Assembly: GCA_944391575.1 (NCBI GenBank) | Contig: CALXUC010000016.1 | Location: 1 to 34,568 of the forward strand | Direction: 5' to 3' | Length of the DNA stretch: 34,568 bases | DNA from: an uncultured Clostridia bacterium | GTDB taxonomy: Bacteria > Bacillota > Clostridia > TANB77 > CAG-508 | In this document: piece by piece, positions 15,176-22,373 of the stretch | Layout of the letters: the number at the start of each line of letters is the position of its first letter | Position numbering within the stretch: position 1 is the stretch's first letter | The notes under the pieces: generated by a model | Databases searched by the model: none | The model's input: the letters and a program-made list of their open reading frames with translations, nothing else | Told to the model about the DNA's origin: nothing | Program-made: the position numbers and the translations under genes

Positions 15176-15188
15176 GGGGGCTGTTGTT

Positions 15189-17036
15189 ATGAAGAAGAAA
15201 GGTATTAAAATCATAATTGCATTTATACTATTTTTACTTGCCCTTGTAATAAATTTTAATAATGAGTGGATAAATAATGTAATTTACATTATAGCGTATA
15301 TAATTGTCGGATTTGAAATTGTAAAAAAGGCAGTAAGAAATATTACAAGAGGAAAAGTATTTGATGAAAACTTTTTAATGACTATTGCAACACTTGGTGC
15401 ATTTGGAATAGGTGAATTCCCAGAAGCCGTTGCCGTTATGTTATTTTATCAAGTAGGAGAATTATTCCAAAGTTATGCAGTAGACAAATCAAGAAAGTCA
15501 ATATCAAATTTAATGGATATAAGACCTGATTTTGCAAATGTAGAAAGAAATGGAAAAGTCGAAAAAGTAGATCCAGACGATGTGAAAATAGGGGAAATAA
15601 TCGTTGTAAAGCCGGGCGAAAAAATTCCATTAGACGGAAAAGTAATCGAAGGCAGAACAAGTCTTGATACAAAAGCATTAACGGGAGAATCATTACCACG
15701 AGAAGTAATAGAAGGAGAAGACGTATTAAGTGGCTGTATAAATTTAAATGGAGTTATAAAAGTAAAAGTAACGAAAGAATATGGAGAATCAACTGTAAGT
15801 AAAATACTAGATTTAGTAGAAAATGCAAGCAGTAAAAAATCAAAATCAGAAAACTTTATCACAAAATTTGCACAATATTATACACCAATAGTAGTTATAA
15901 TAGCAGTAATATTAGCAATAATCCCACCACTTGTTATAGAAGGTGCAGTATTTTCAGACTGGATTTATAGAGCACTATCATTTCTTGTAGTATCTTGCCC
16001 TTGTGCATTAGTAATATCAATACCATTAAGCTTTTTTGGAGGAATAGGCGGAGCATCTAAAATGGGAATATTAGTAAAAGGAAGTAATTATTTAGAGGCT
16101 CTTTCTAATACAGAAACAATTGTATTTGATAAAACGGGAACATTAACAGAAGGCGTATTTGAAGTACAAAAAATAAAAGCAAAAGATATAAGTGAAGAAG
16201 AATTATTAAAAATAGCAGCATACGCTGAAAATTATTCAAACCACCCCATATCTATATCTTTAAAAAATGCATATAATAAAGACATAAATGAAGATGAAAT
16301 AAAAAAATCAGAAGAAATAGCGGGAATGGGAATTGTTGCGAGAATTGGAGAACAAGACGTATTAGTAGGGAACGAAAAATTAATGAAAGAAAAAGGAATT
16401 CAATTTGAAAAAAGTAGTGATGTTGGAACAATTCTATACGTAGCAATAGAAAACAAATATGTAGGATATATATTAATATCAGATAAAATTAAAAAAGATT
16501 CTAAAAAAGCAATATTAGAATTAAAGAAAAATCATATAAAACAAACAGTAATGTTAACAGGAGATAAAAAAGACGTTGGAGAAAACGTTGCAAAAGAATT
16601 GGGATTAGACAAAGCATATACAGAATTATTACCAGACGGAAAAGTAGAAAAAGTTGAAAGTTTATTAAAAGAAAAAAGCCAAAAAGGAAAACTAGCATTC
16701 GTAGGAGACGGAATAAACGATGCACCAGTTCTAGCATTAGCAGATATAGGTATAGCAATGGGAGGATTAGGTTCAGACGCAGCAATAGAAGCGGCAGATG
16801 TAGTATTAATGACAGACGAACCATCAAAAATAGTAAATGCTATACAATTATCTAAAAAAACAATGCGAATAGTAAAAGAAAACATAATATTTGCAATATC
16901 AGTAAAAGTAGCAATATTAATACTAAGCGCATTAGGAATAGCAACAATGTGGGCAGCAGTATTCGCAGATGTAGGTGTATCTGTAATTGCAATAATAAAT
17001 GCATTAAGAGTGTTACGAGTGAAAAATTCTATTTAA
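15189..17036 (+). CDS. cadA: Cd2+/Zn2+/Pb2+-exporting P1B-type ATPase
   Basis: A 615-residue heavy-metal pump of the inner membrane. All family motifs are present: TGES in the actuator (165-168), the metal-passage motif SCPC with Cys270 and Cys272, phosphorylated DKTGT (Asp314), the SNHP nucleotide contact (about 351-353) and GDGIND (506-511). The last membrane segment carries VFADVGVSVIAIINALR with the Asp of Zn/Cd-type pumps. It starts directly at the first membrane helices, without an HMA domain (encoded by the preceding gene). GGGGGG lies before the ATG. Export of Cd, Zn or Pb is well supported by the motifs and by the CadC-type repressor. Confidence 0.93.
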   Translation: MKKKGIKIIIAFILFLLALVINFNNEWINNVIYIIAYIIVGFEIVKKAVRNITRGKVFDENFLMTIATLGAFGIGEFPEAVAVMLFYQVGELFQSYAVDKSRKSISNLMDIRPDFANVERNGKVEKVDPDDVKIGEIIVVKPGEKIPLDGKVIEGRTSLDTKALTGESLPREVIEGEDVLSGCINLNGVIKVKVTKEYGESTVSKILDLVENASSKKSKSENFITKFAQYYTPIVVIIAVILAIIPPLVIEGAVFSDWIYRALSFLVVSCPCALVISIPLSFFGGIGGASKMGILVKGSNYLEALSNTETIVFDKTGTLTEGVFEVQKIKAKDISEEELLKIAAYAENYSNHPISISLKNAYNKDINEDEIKKSEEIAGMGIVARIGEQDVLVGNEKLMKEKGIQFEKSSDVGTILYVAIENKYVGYILISDKIKKDSKKAILELKKNHIKQTVMLTGDKKDVGENVAKELGLDKAYTELLPDGKVEKVESLLKEKSQKGKLAFVGDGINDAPVLALADIGIAMGGLGSDAAIEAADVVLMTDEPSKIVNAIQLSKKTMRIVKENIIFAISVKVAILILSALGIATMWAAVFADVGVSVIAIINALRVLRVKNSI

Positions 17037-17042
17037 AGATAT

Positions 17043-17071
17043 TTGACAAAATAAAAAAAAAATGATATTAT
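17043..17071 (+). promoter_or_regulatory. Promoter of the antisense small RNA
   Basis: TTGACA (17043-17048), 17-bp spacer, TATTAT (17066-17071), starting 7 bp after the cadA stop. Its -35 region (ATATTTGACAAAATAA) is repeated inverted at 17431-17446, at the opposite end of the locus. Confidence 0.75.
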
Positions 17072-17075
17072 ATAG

Positions 17076-17157
17076 GTACATTAAAACAATGTACCTTATA
17101 TCAGCGTGTGTATATTGTTTGCTTGTATGTGTATCGTAACTACACATACTTTTTTTT
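17076..17157 (+). ncRNA. Small antisense RNA, candidate type I antitoxin
   Basis: About 80 nt: own promoter, a 5' hairpin GGTACATT/AATGTACC (17075-17095), the antisense segment ATATCAGCGTGTGT (17098-17111), and a terminator GTATGTGTA/TACACATAC (17125-17149) with eight T. The 14-nt segment is exactly complementary to codons 2-6 of the minus-strand ORF at 17217-17327, and the next bases (ATATTGTTTGCTT) can pair, with small bulges, over its start codon and ribosome site. The terminator loop TCGTAAC is the exact complement of the loop in the mRNA's terminator. This fits an RNA that blocks translation in trans, as in par/Fst-type loci. Confidence 0.7.
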
Positions 17158-17160
17158 GAC

Positions 17161-17195
17161 AAAAAAAGCGAGATGCTTCGTAACAGCTTCTCACT
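17161..17195 (-). terminator. Terminator of the 36-residue peptide mRNA
   Basis: On the minus strand AGTGAGAAGCT pairs with AGCATCTCGCT (one mismatch, one G-U) around the loop GTTACGA (17178-17184), followed by a T-run. It converges on the small-RNA terminator with only a few bases between them. Confidence 0.8.
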
Positions 17196-17216
17196 TTCGA
17201 CTATGTATGACACATC

Positions 17217-17327
17217 TTAGTCTTTACCTTTTTTGTATTCTTCTAACTGTGATTGAAGTTCATTGTTTTTATCTCGTTCTGCTAATAATTTTTCAACCAA
17301 CTGTAAAATAATATCAGCGTGTGTCAT
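17217..17327 (-). CDS. 36-residue peptide, candidate toxin or effector of an antisense-controlled locus
   Basis: MTHADIILQLVEKLLAERDK followed by NNELQSQLEEYKKGKD. It has a perfect AGGAGG seven nucleotides before ATG. The peptide is one long amphipathic helix with Leu/Ile at heptad spacing; the N-terminal half is moderately hydrophobic, the C-terminal half charged. It is not a classical membrane toxin such as Fst, so its action is unknown. Its mRNA has three marks of tight RNA control: a start region antisense to the small RNA at 17076-17157; a leader segment TAGTCTTTAC (353-362 of 17 kb, minus strand) that pairs over 10 nt with GTAAAGACTA at the ORF end (17218-17227); and a leader hairpin GTCTTT-TAGT-AAAGAC (17345-17360) just before the ribosome site. 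Confidence 0.7.
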   Translation of the reverse strand: MTHADIILQLVEKLLAERDKNNELQSQLEEYKKGKD

Positions 17328-17412
17328 CTTGTTGCCTCCTTTCCGTCTTTTAGTAAAGACTACCTTTTGACTTTGAAAGGATACTAATATATTACAATAT
17401 TTTTACTATAAA

Positions 17413-17446
17413 ATCAATATCTATTGTAATTATTTTGTCAAATATT
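17413..17446 (-). promoter_or_regulatory. Probable promoter of the 36-residue peptide mRNA
   Basis: Minus strand TTGACA (17436-17441) within the same 16-bp -35 block as the small-RNA promoter; the -10 is weak (ATTGAT at 17 bp or TATTGA at 16 bp). The leader would be about 80 nt. Confidence 0.5.
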
Positions 17447-17614
17447 ACTGTATAGTTAGAAAATTATAAAATATAAGTATACCATTATTTCACATAATTA
17501 TACCGTAAAAGTTATAACACTTTATGGTATAATTTTTTTATAAAAATTAATATTTGAATAACACTTAACAAAATGATATAATAACTATATTTAAATGAGA
17601 AAGGAAAGAAATGT

Positions 17615-18274
17615 ATGTATAAAATTTGTTTAGTAGAAGATGAAGAATCTTTAAATGATTTAATAACAGCATATTTAAAAAAAGAAGGGTATGAAGTAGT
17701 AAGTTGCAAAACGGGAAAAAGCGCTTTAGAAGTAACAGAAAAAATAGATTTATGGATACTAGATATAATGTTAGGTGATGATATATCAGGTTATGATATA
17801 ATAAAAAAGTTAAGAGAAAAAGATACACAAGTACCAGTAATATTTACATCTGCAAGAGATCAAGAATTAGATAAAATAATAGGTTTAGAATTAGACGCTG
17901 ATGATTATATAACAAAACCATACTCTCCAAAAGAACTTATATTAAGAGTAAATAAATTAATAAAAAGAGTGTATAATAAGGATTTTAGTAAAATAGAATA
18001 TGAAGATTATAGTATAGATATGGAAAGAAGAAGCGTATATGATAATAAAGAGCAAAAAGAAGTCGTATTAACAACTTTAGAATTTGATTTATTATTAATG
18101 TTTTTAAAAGAAAAAGGACGTTCATTTGAGAGAGAAGAGATTTTAAATAAAGTATGGGGAGACGATTATTTCGGAAGCGATAGAGTAGTAGATGATTTAG
18201 TAAGGCGTGTAAGAGGAAAAATGCCAAGAATAAATATAAATACAATTTATGGATTTGGGTATAGGTTAGTTTAA
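17615..18274 (+). CDS. OmpR/PhoB-family response regulator
   Basis: A 219-residue two-domain regulator. The receiver (1-112) has the acidic pair in LVEDEE, phosphoacceptor Asp50 in LWILDIML, Thr78 in VIFTSAR and Lys101 in YITKPYSPKEL. The C-terminal winged-helix domain (about 125-219) has LTTLEFDLLLMFLKEKGRSF and ends NTIYGFGYRLV, the wing typical of OmpR/PhoB. AAAGGAAAG precedes the ATG. The histidine kinase gene follows 129 bp later and is its expected partner. A promoter is likely in the A/T-rich gap before it, but I cannot single one out. Confidence 0.9.
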   Translation: MYKICLVEDEESLNDLITAYLKKEGYEVVSCKTGKSALEVTEKIDLWILDIMLGDDISGYDIIKKLREKDTQVPVIFTSARDQELDKIIGLELDADDYITKPYSPKELILRVNKLIKRVYNKDFSKIEYEDYSIDMERRSVYDNKEQKEVVLTTLEFDLLLMFLKEKGRSFEREEILNKVWGDDYFGSDRVVDDLVRRVRGKMPRININTIYGFGYRLV

Positions 18275-18403
18275 CAAATTTTTTTAATAGCTATATATCT
18301 TTTAGAATAAACCTATCTATTTTAAAAGAATACTTTTCTCTAACAAAAAGTCTGTATAATGCTTATAGAGATAACTAAGAACGAGAAAGGAGAAGATTTA
18401 ATT

Positions 18404-19669
18404 ATGAAATTCAATATAAAAAAAATAAGCTTAAAAATGCAATTAGTCTTAGTAACATTAGTTGCAATTATATTTTCATTACTTTTTATAATTTTAATAT
18501 TACCTAATCTATTAAAACCATTTTATGAAAAAAATATATATGAAATATTAGAGCAACCACTACAATATATATCTTCATCAGAACAGCAAATAAGTGGTGG
18601 AACAGCGTATTTGGTATGTGATTTTACAGGTAGAGTATATATTTCTAATAATTTTCATAAAATATTAAAAGATGTAGATGTAAACACAGTAATGCAAAAT
18701 ATTACAAAAGAATACGGTAAATTTACAGTAAATAATAGTACATATTATTATAATACTAACCAAATGAATGGACAATATTTTGTAACTTTATGTGACGATT
18801 CATATATTTTAGAACAAGAAGCGGCATTAAATAGGATAGTTGTACCAGCAATATCTGTAATAGCAATTATAATAATTGTAATCTTAGTATTGTATAGTAA
18901 TTTTATAGTAAAGAAAATATCAGGAATAAAGAGAAAAATAGATAATATAGATAACGATAAATTTAAACATGAAGAAGAATTTGAAATACAAGATGAATTA
19001 AATTCACTAGTAAAATCTATAGAAAAAACAAGAATAGCATTAAAAGAAAAAGAAAAATATAAAAATAATATGTTCCAAACATTATCACACGAATTAAAAA
19101 CACCAATAATGGTAATATCTAGCCATATAGAAGCAATAGAAGATGATGTAATAGATAAAAATAAGGCCATAGAAGTAATAAAAAATGAAACAGAAAATTT
19201 AAATAAAAAATTGTCATTAATGTTACAACTAAACAAAGTAAATTACTTAAAATCAAGCGAAAATTACGAATTAGAAGATATAGAATTAAAACCAATAGTA
19301 GAAAAAATAGTGGAAAAATTAAAAGTAATAAGAAAAGATTTGGACTTTAAAATAGAACTAGAAGATAATGTAACGTATAAAGGCGATAAAGAAAATTGGG
19401 AAATTGTATTTAATAATATATTAACTAATTTTATGAGATATGCAGATAAAGAAATTGTAATAAAAATAGATAAGAAAAAAATAGAGTTGCAAAATGATGG
19501 CGAAAAAATAGAAGATGAGACTTTAGACAAAATATTTGATACTTATACAATGGGAAAGAAAGGAAAAACAGGTTTAGGTTTAGCAATAGTAAAACAAACT
19601 TTGGAATTATTTGGATATAAAATAAAAGCAGAAAATTTGGAAAAAGGAGTAAAATTTGTCATATTCTAA
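18404..19669 (+). CDS. Membrane sensor histidine kinase
   Basis: A 421-residue kinase. The ATG at 18404 follows GAAAGGAG; an in-frame ATG 45 bp upstream has no site. Two membrane segments (about 12-33 and 140-163) enclose an outside sensor of about 105 residues. Then come a HAMP-like linker, the H-box TLSHELKTPIMVISSH with His at about 229, the N-box NNILTNFMRYADKE at about 338 and the G-box GKTGLGLAIVKQ at about 386. The catalytic domain is short, as in small Firmicute kinases. It phosphorylates the preceding regulator; the signal is unknown. A terminator lies at 19722-19755. Confidence 0.9.
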   Translation: MKFNIKKISLKMQLVLVTLVAIIFSLLFIILILPNLLKPFYEKNIYEILEQPLQYISSSEQQISGGTAYLVCDFTGRVYISNNFHKILKDVDVNTVMQNITKEYGKFTVNNSTYYYNTNQMNGQYFVTLCDDSYILEQEAALNRIVVPAISVIAIIIIVILVLYSNFIVKKISGIKRKIDNIDNDKFKHEEEFEIQDELNSLVKSIEKTRIALKEKEKYKNNMFQTLSHELKTPIMVISSHIEAIEDDVIDKNKAIEVIKNETENLNKKLSLMLQLNKVNYLKSSENYELEDIELKPIVEKIVEKLKVIRKDLDFKIELEDNVTYKGDKENWEIVFNNILTNFMRYADKEIVIKIDKKKIELQNDGEKIEDETLDKIFDTYTMGKKGKTGLGLAIVKQTLELFGYKIKAENLEKGVKFVIF

Positions 19670-19718
19670 AAATGTGATAAGTACATATTTATTAAAGAAA
19701 TGTTTGAGAGAAAAATAA
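19664..19718 (+). pseudogene. Internally deleted remnant of a DUF4143 ATPase gene
   Basis: Overlaps the end of the kinase gene. It joins TTCTAAAAATGTGATAA (19664-19680), the motif found twice in front of the intact ATPase gene, directly to codons for LLKKCLREK and a stop (19689-19718), the last residues of the intact ATPase (LLKKYLREK). The terminator that follows is identical to that of the intact gene. So nearly the whole coding region of a second copy is gone. Confidence 0.7.
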
Positions 19719-19721
19719 AAG

Positions 19722-19755
19722 TAGTGTGGATAGAATTCTATCCACACTATTTTTA
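19722..19755 (+). terminator. Intrinsic terminator, identical to 21544-21571
   Basis: A perfect 28-bp palindrome TAGTGTGGATAGAATTCTAT and onward (19722-19749) followed by TTTTT. It belongs to the ATPase remnant and now ends the kinase transcript. Confidence 0.85.
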
Positions 19756-19761
19756 ACCTTT

Positions 19762-19790
19762 AAGAAAAGTTAGTTCGCTTATGCGCTAAC
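19762..19790 (-). terminator. Terminator of the 78-residue protein gene
   Basis: Minus strand GTTAG-CGC pairs with GCG-AACTAAC (19769-19790), followed by TTTTCTT. It overlaps the end of the ORF. Confidence 0.6.
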
Positions 19791-20015
19791 CTTCCTTCTG
19801 TCTACCTTATCTACAATCTTTTTAGCTAATCTCTGTCCGAATGAGGTAAAAGCCTCATCCCAAAAATCAATCCTTTGAACAAAGAAATCTAAACTAATTT
19901 TCTGGCCTTCGCTCGAGGCCTTGATCGCATCCCCGACTAGCAAGCTCGTAAGAAACAAAGCCACTATCAGAAGAAGAATTCCGGAAAAGATGAAGTAGTA
20001 AATAAAGAAAGACAT
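19779..20015 (-). CDS. Small membrane protein (78 aa) of foreign base composition
   Basis: A hydrophobic N-terminus (residues 3-27, FIYYFIFSGILLLIVALFLT) is followed by a soluble helical tail with SEGQKISLDFFVQRIDFWDE and a basic end KKIVDKVDRRKVSA. GGAGG lies seven nucleotides before the ATG, and a near-consensus promoter and a terminator frame it, so it is a complete gene. Its codons use many G/C third bases (GCC TCG AGC, GTC GGG), unlike every neighbour, which suggests recent transfer. It lies between a deleted and an intact ATPase gene. No family recognised. Confidence 0.7.
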   Translation of the reverse strand: MSFFIYYFIFSGILLLIVALFLTSLLVGDAIKASSEGQKISLDFFVQRIDFWDEAFTSFGQRLAKKIVDKVDRRKVSA

Positions 20016-20061
20016 TTTGTCCTCCAGTGTTAAAGGTTAATAAAAAGGTTAATGTAATATA

Positions 20062-20090
20062 ATTATAGCATATTTTGCAAGAAAATGCAA
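20062..20090 (-). promoter_or_regulatory. Promoter of the 78-residue protein gene
   Basis: Minus strand TTGCAT (20085-20090), 17-bp spacer, TATAAT (20062-20067). Confidence 0.75.
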
Positions 20091-20094
20091 AAAA

Positions 20095-20143
20095 TCTAAA
20101 AATGTGATAATCATATGTTGAAAGTCTTCTAAAAATGTGATAA
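20095..20143 (+). repeat. Two direct repeats upstream of the ATPase gene
   Basis: TCTAAAAATGTGATAA at 20095-20110 and again at 20128-20143, with starts 33 bp (about three helical turns) apart. A third copy lies at 19665-19680. They could be binding sites for a regulator of the ATPase gene. Confidence 0.65.
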
Positions 20144-20205
20144 ACTATATTGGTGAATAGAAAAACATAAGATTTTTGGTTTTGTTTAAAAAAGGAGTGA
20201 AACAT

Positions 20206-21540
20206 ATGGAGAGGTTAAAAAGGAAAATAGATGACTATTTAATTGAGTGGAAAAAAGATAAAGATAGGCTACCACTAATAATAAAAGGAGCAAGACAAAT
20301 AGGCAAAACGAATGCTATTAGAAATTTTGGAAAAAATAATTATAAAACATTTATTGAAATAAATTTTGCACTCCAACCACAATTTAAAACTATATTTCAA
20401 GACGGCTTTGAAGTTGATAGTATAATAAAAAATATAACATTAAAAATGCCAGAACTTGAATTAAATGAAAAAGATGTATTAATATTTTTTGATGAGATGC
20501 AAGAATGTGTGAGTACAGCTACTTCATTAAAAGCATTTAGAGAAGACGGTAGATATGATGTTATTTGTTCAGGTTCGTTAATGGGAATTAATTATAAAGA
20601 AATCGAATCCAATAGTGTTGGAAATAAAGAAGATTATGTTATGAGATCTTTAGACTTCGAAGAATTCCTATGGGCAAAAGGATATAGAGAAGAACAAATT
20701 GAAGACTTATATAACCATTTGTTGGAATTAAAACCATTAAGTGATTTGCAATATAACGTCATGATGTCTAACTTTAAAGAATACATGATAGTGGGAGGAA
20801 TGCCGGCAATAGTAAGTAGATTTGTAGAAAATAAAAATTTTAGTGGAATTTTAAAAATGCAACAACAAATTTTGTTAGATTACGAAGAAGATATAACAAA
20901 ATATGCAGGAGGCTTAGATAAAGCAAAAATATTAAATTGTTATAGAAAAATACCTGTATTTTTAGGAAATGAAAATAAAAAATTTCAAATATCAAAAATA
21001 GTAGCTGGAGCAAGAAGTAGGGAATATGTAGGAGTTATAGAATGGCTAGCAAATGCAGGAATTGTAAATATTTCTTACGCAATGGAACAAGCAAGTTTGC
21101 CATTAAAAGGTAATTATAATCCTGATAATTATAGGTTGTATTTTGCAGATACTGGATTATTAATCGGTTCATTAGACGAAGAATTTCAAGATGATTTGAG
21201 AAACAATGAAAATATGAACACATACAAAGGAGCTTTGTATGAAAATATTGTAAGCGATATGCTAGTAAAAGCAGGATATGATTTATATTTCTACAAAAAT
21301 GATAGCAAGAAAATAGAGATGGACTTTATGGTAAGAGACAAAAATTCCTTAATTCCTATAGAAGTAAAAGCGAATAACAATGCGACAATTTCACTTAATA
21401 ATCTTATAAATAATAATTCATATAAAGATATTAAATACGGAATAAAATTGTGCAATAAAAATATAGGATTTAATGGTAAATTTTATACATTTCCTTATTT
21501 TCTAACGTTTCTATTAAAGAAATATTTGCGAGAAAAATAA
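20206..21540 (+). CDS. AAA-type ATPase with DUF4143 and nuclease-like C-terminus
   Basis: A 444-residue protein. The ATG at 20206 has AAAGGAG at 8 nt. Walker A is IIKGARQIGKTNAIRNF (Lys34), Walker B LIFFDEMQE (about 90-99), followed by the SGSLMGI sensor segment. The DUF4143 part lies at about 190-440: YVGVIEWLANAGIVNISYAM, LYFADTGLLIGSL and YKGALYENIVSDMLVKAGYD. It ends with the PD-(D/E)xK-like pattern EMDFMVRD then LIPIEVKA. This family is widespread and often multicopy in anaerobes; its role is not settled, with links to defence and mobile genes proposed. A deleted relative lies at 19664-19718. Confidence 0.85.
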   Translation: MERLKRKIDDYLIEWKKDKDRLPLIIKGARQIGKTNAIRNFGKNNYKTFIEINFALQPQFKTIFQDGFEVDSIIKNITLKMPELELNEKDVLIFFDEMQECVSTATSLKAFREDGRYDVICSGSLMGINYKEIESNSVGNKEDYVMRSLDFEEFLWAKGYREEQIEDLYNHLLELKPLSDLQYNVMMSNFKEYMIVGGMPAIVSRFVENKNFSGILKMQQQILLDYEEDITKYAGGLDKAKILNCYRKIPVFLGNENKKFQISKIVAGARSREYVGVIEWLANAGIVNISYAMEQASLPLKGNYNPDNYRLYFADTGLLIGSLDEEFQDDLRNNENMNTYKGALYENIVSDMLVKAGYDLYFYKNDSKKIEMDFMVRDKNSLIPIEVKANNNATISLNNLINNNSYKDIKYGIKLCNKNIGFNGKFYTFPYFLTFLLKKYLREK

Positions 21541-21543
21541 AAG

Positions 21544-21575
21544 TAGTGTGGATAGAATTCTATCCACACTATTTA
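21544..21575 (+). terminator. Intrinsic terminator of the ATPase gene
   Basis: A perfect 28-bp palindrome (21544-21571) with the same sequence as at 19722-19749, followed by a short T-run. Confidence 0.8.
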
Positions 21576-21602
21576 ACTTTTATAGAAAAATATTAAAAAA
21601 AT

Positions 21603-21642
21603 CGAAAATTTGTTTGACATTTTATTCTTTTTATGATAAAAT
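21603..21642 (+). promoter_or_regulatory. lexA promoter with possible LexA box
   Basis: TTGACA (21614-21619), 17-bp spacer, TAAAAT (21637-21642). CGAAAATTTGTTTG (21603-21616) overlaps the -35 box and matches the Gram-positive LexA consensus CGAACRNRYGTTYG at 12 of 14 positions. Autorepression is likely but the box is imperfect. Confidence 0.6.
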
Positions 21643-21672
21643 AACAAAAAATAAAAATATGGAGTGATAAAA

Positions 21673-22350
21673 ATGGGTAGAAAAAGTAATAAAGAGGAAT
21701 TAAACGAAAGAGAAAAATCAATATTAGCATATATTGAAACTCAAGTAAGAAAAGAAGGGTATCCACCATCAGTAAGAGAAATATGTAAAGCAGTAGGATT
21801 AAGTTCAACAGCAACAGTTCATACGTATTTAAATAAACTTAAAGAAAAAGGATATATAGCAAAAGAAGACCAAAAAGGAAGAACCTTAAAAGTAATAAAA
21901 GGTGGAAAATATAAAAATCAAGAATATATTAGTCAAATGCAAAATAACGAAAATCAGGACATTTATACTGCTAAAGAATTAGTAAATGTGCCAGTAATAG
22001 GAAAAATAACAGCAGGAGAGCCAATCCTTGCAGTAGAAAACATAACAGACACTTTTCCGATACCTGTAGACTTTATAGGCAATAGCGAAAGTTTTATGTT
22101 AAAAGTACGTGGAGAAAGTATGATAGAAGCGGGAATATTAGATGGAGATTTAATATTAGTAAAAAAACAAAACACAGCTGAAAATGGAGACATAGTAGTA
22201 GCATTAATTGGAGAAGAAGCAACTGTAAAAACATTCTATAAAGAAGATGGTCATATTAGATTGCAACCTGAAAACAGCGCATTAGAACCAATAATAGTTC
22301 CAATGTGTGAAATATTAGGAAAAGTAGCAGGCGTTTTTAGAAAATTGTAA
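21673..22350 (+). CDS. lexA: LexA repressor of the SOS response
   Basis: A 225-residue LexA. The ATG at 21673 is eight nucleotides after GGAG; a GTG nine bases earlier overlaps that site. The N-terminal winged helix (1-70) has GYPPSVREICKAVGLSSTAT as recognition region. The self-cleavage site is Ala114-Gly115 in GKITAGEPILA, with catalytic Ser149 in RGESMIEAG and Lys186 in EEATVKTFY. It represses DNA-damage genes until RecA filaments trigger cleavage. It is monocistronic or weakly linked to smc, from which it is separated by a family-1 hairpin. Confidence 0.95.
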   Translation: MGRKSNKEELNEREKSILAYIETQVRKEGYPPSVREICKAVGLSSTATVHTYLNKLKEKGYIAKEDQKGRTLKVIKGGKYKNQEYISQMQNNENQDIYTAKELVNVPVIGKITAGEPILAVENITDTFPIPVDFIGNSESFMLKVRGESMIEAGILDGDLILVKKQNTAENGDIVVALIGEEATVKTFYKEDGHIRLQPENSALEPIIVPMCEILGKVAGVFRKL

Positions 22351-22373
22351 GTAATTATATGAAAAATATTTTA

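Noticed and set aside
17091-17141. 16-codon hydrophobic ORF inside the small RNA (MYLISACVYCLLVCVS)
   Set aside because: There is no ribosome site, and the ATG is buried in the 5' hairpin. The sequence is explained by the antisense repeat and terminator.
17013-17213. 66-codon minus-strand ORF through the small-RNA region
   Set aside because: It starts at a GTG with no ribosome site, crosses the mRNA terminator and both RNA repeats, and ends in cadA; it is a by-product of the RNA locus.
17108-17311. 67-codon plus-strand ORF across the peptide locus
   Set aside because: It runs antisense through the terminators and the 36-residue ORF, has no ribosome site, and has a composition of Leu/Phe/Tyr shadow type.
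18287-18340. AATAGCTATATATCT after the response regulator, similar to a family-1 arm
   Set aside because: Only about 15 bp match. There is no second arm and no CCGGATTGT core, so it may be chance or a far-decayed copy.
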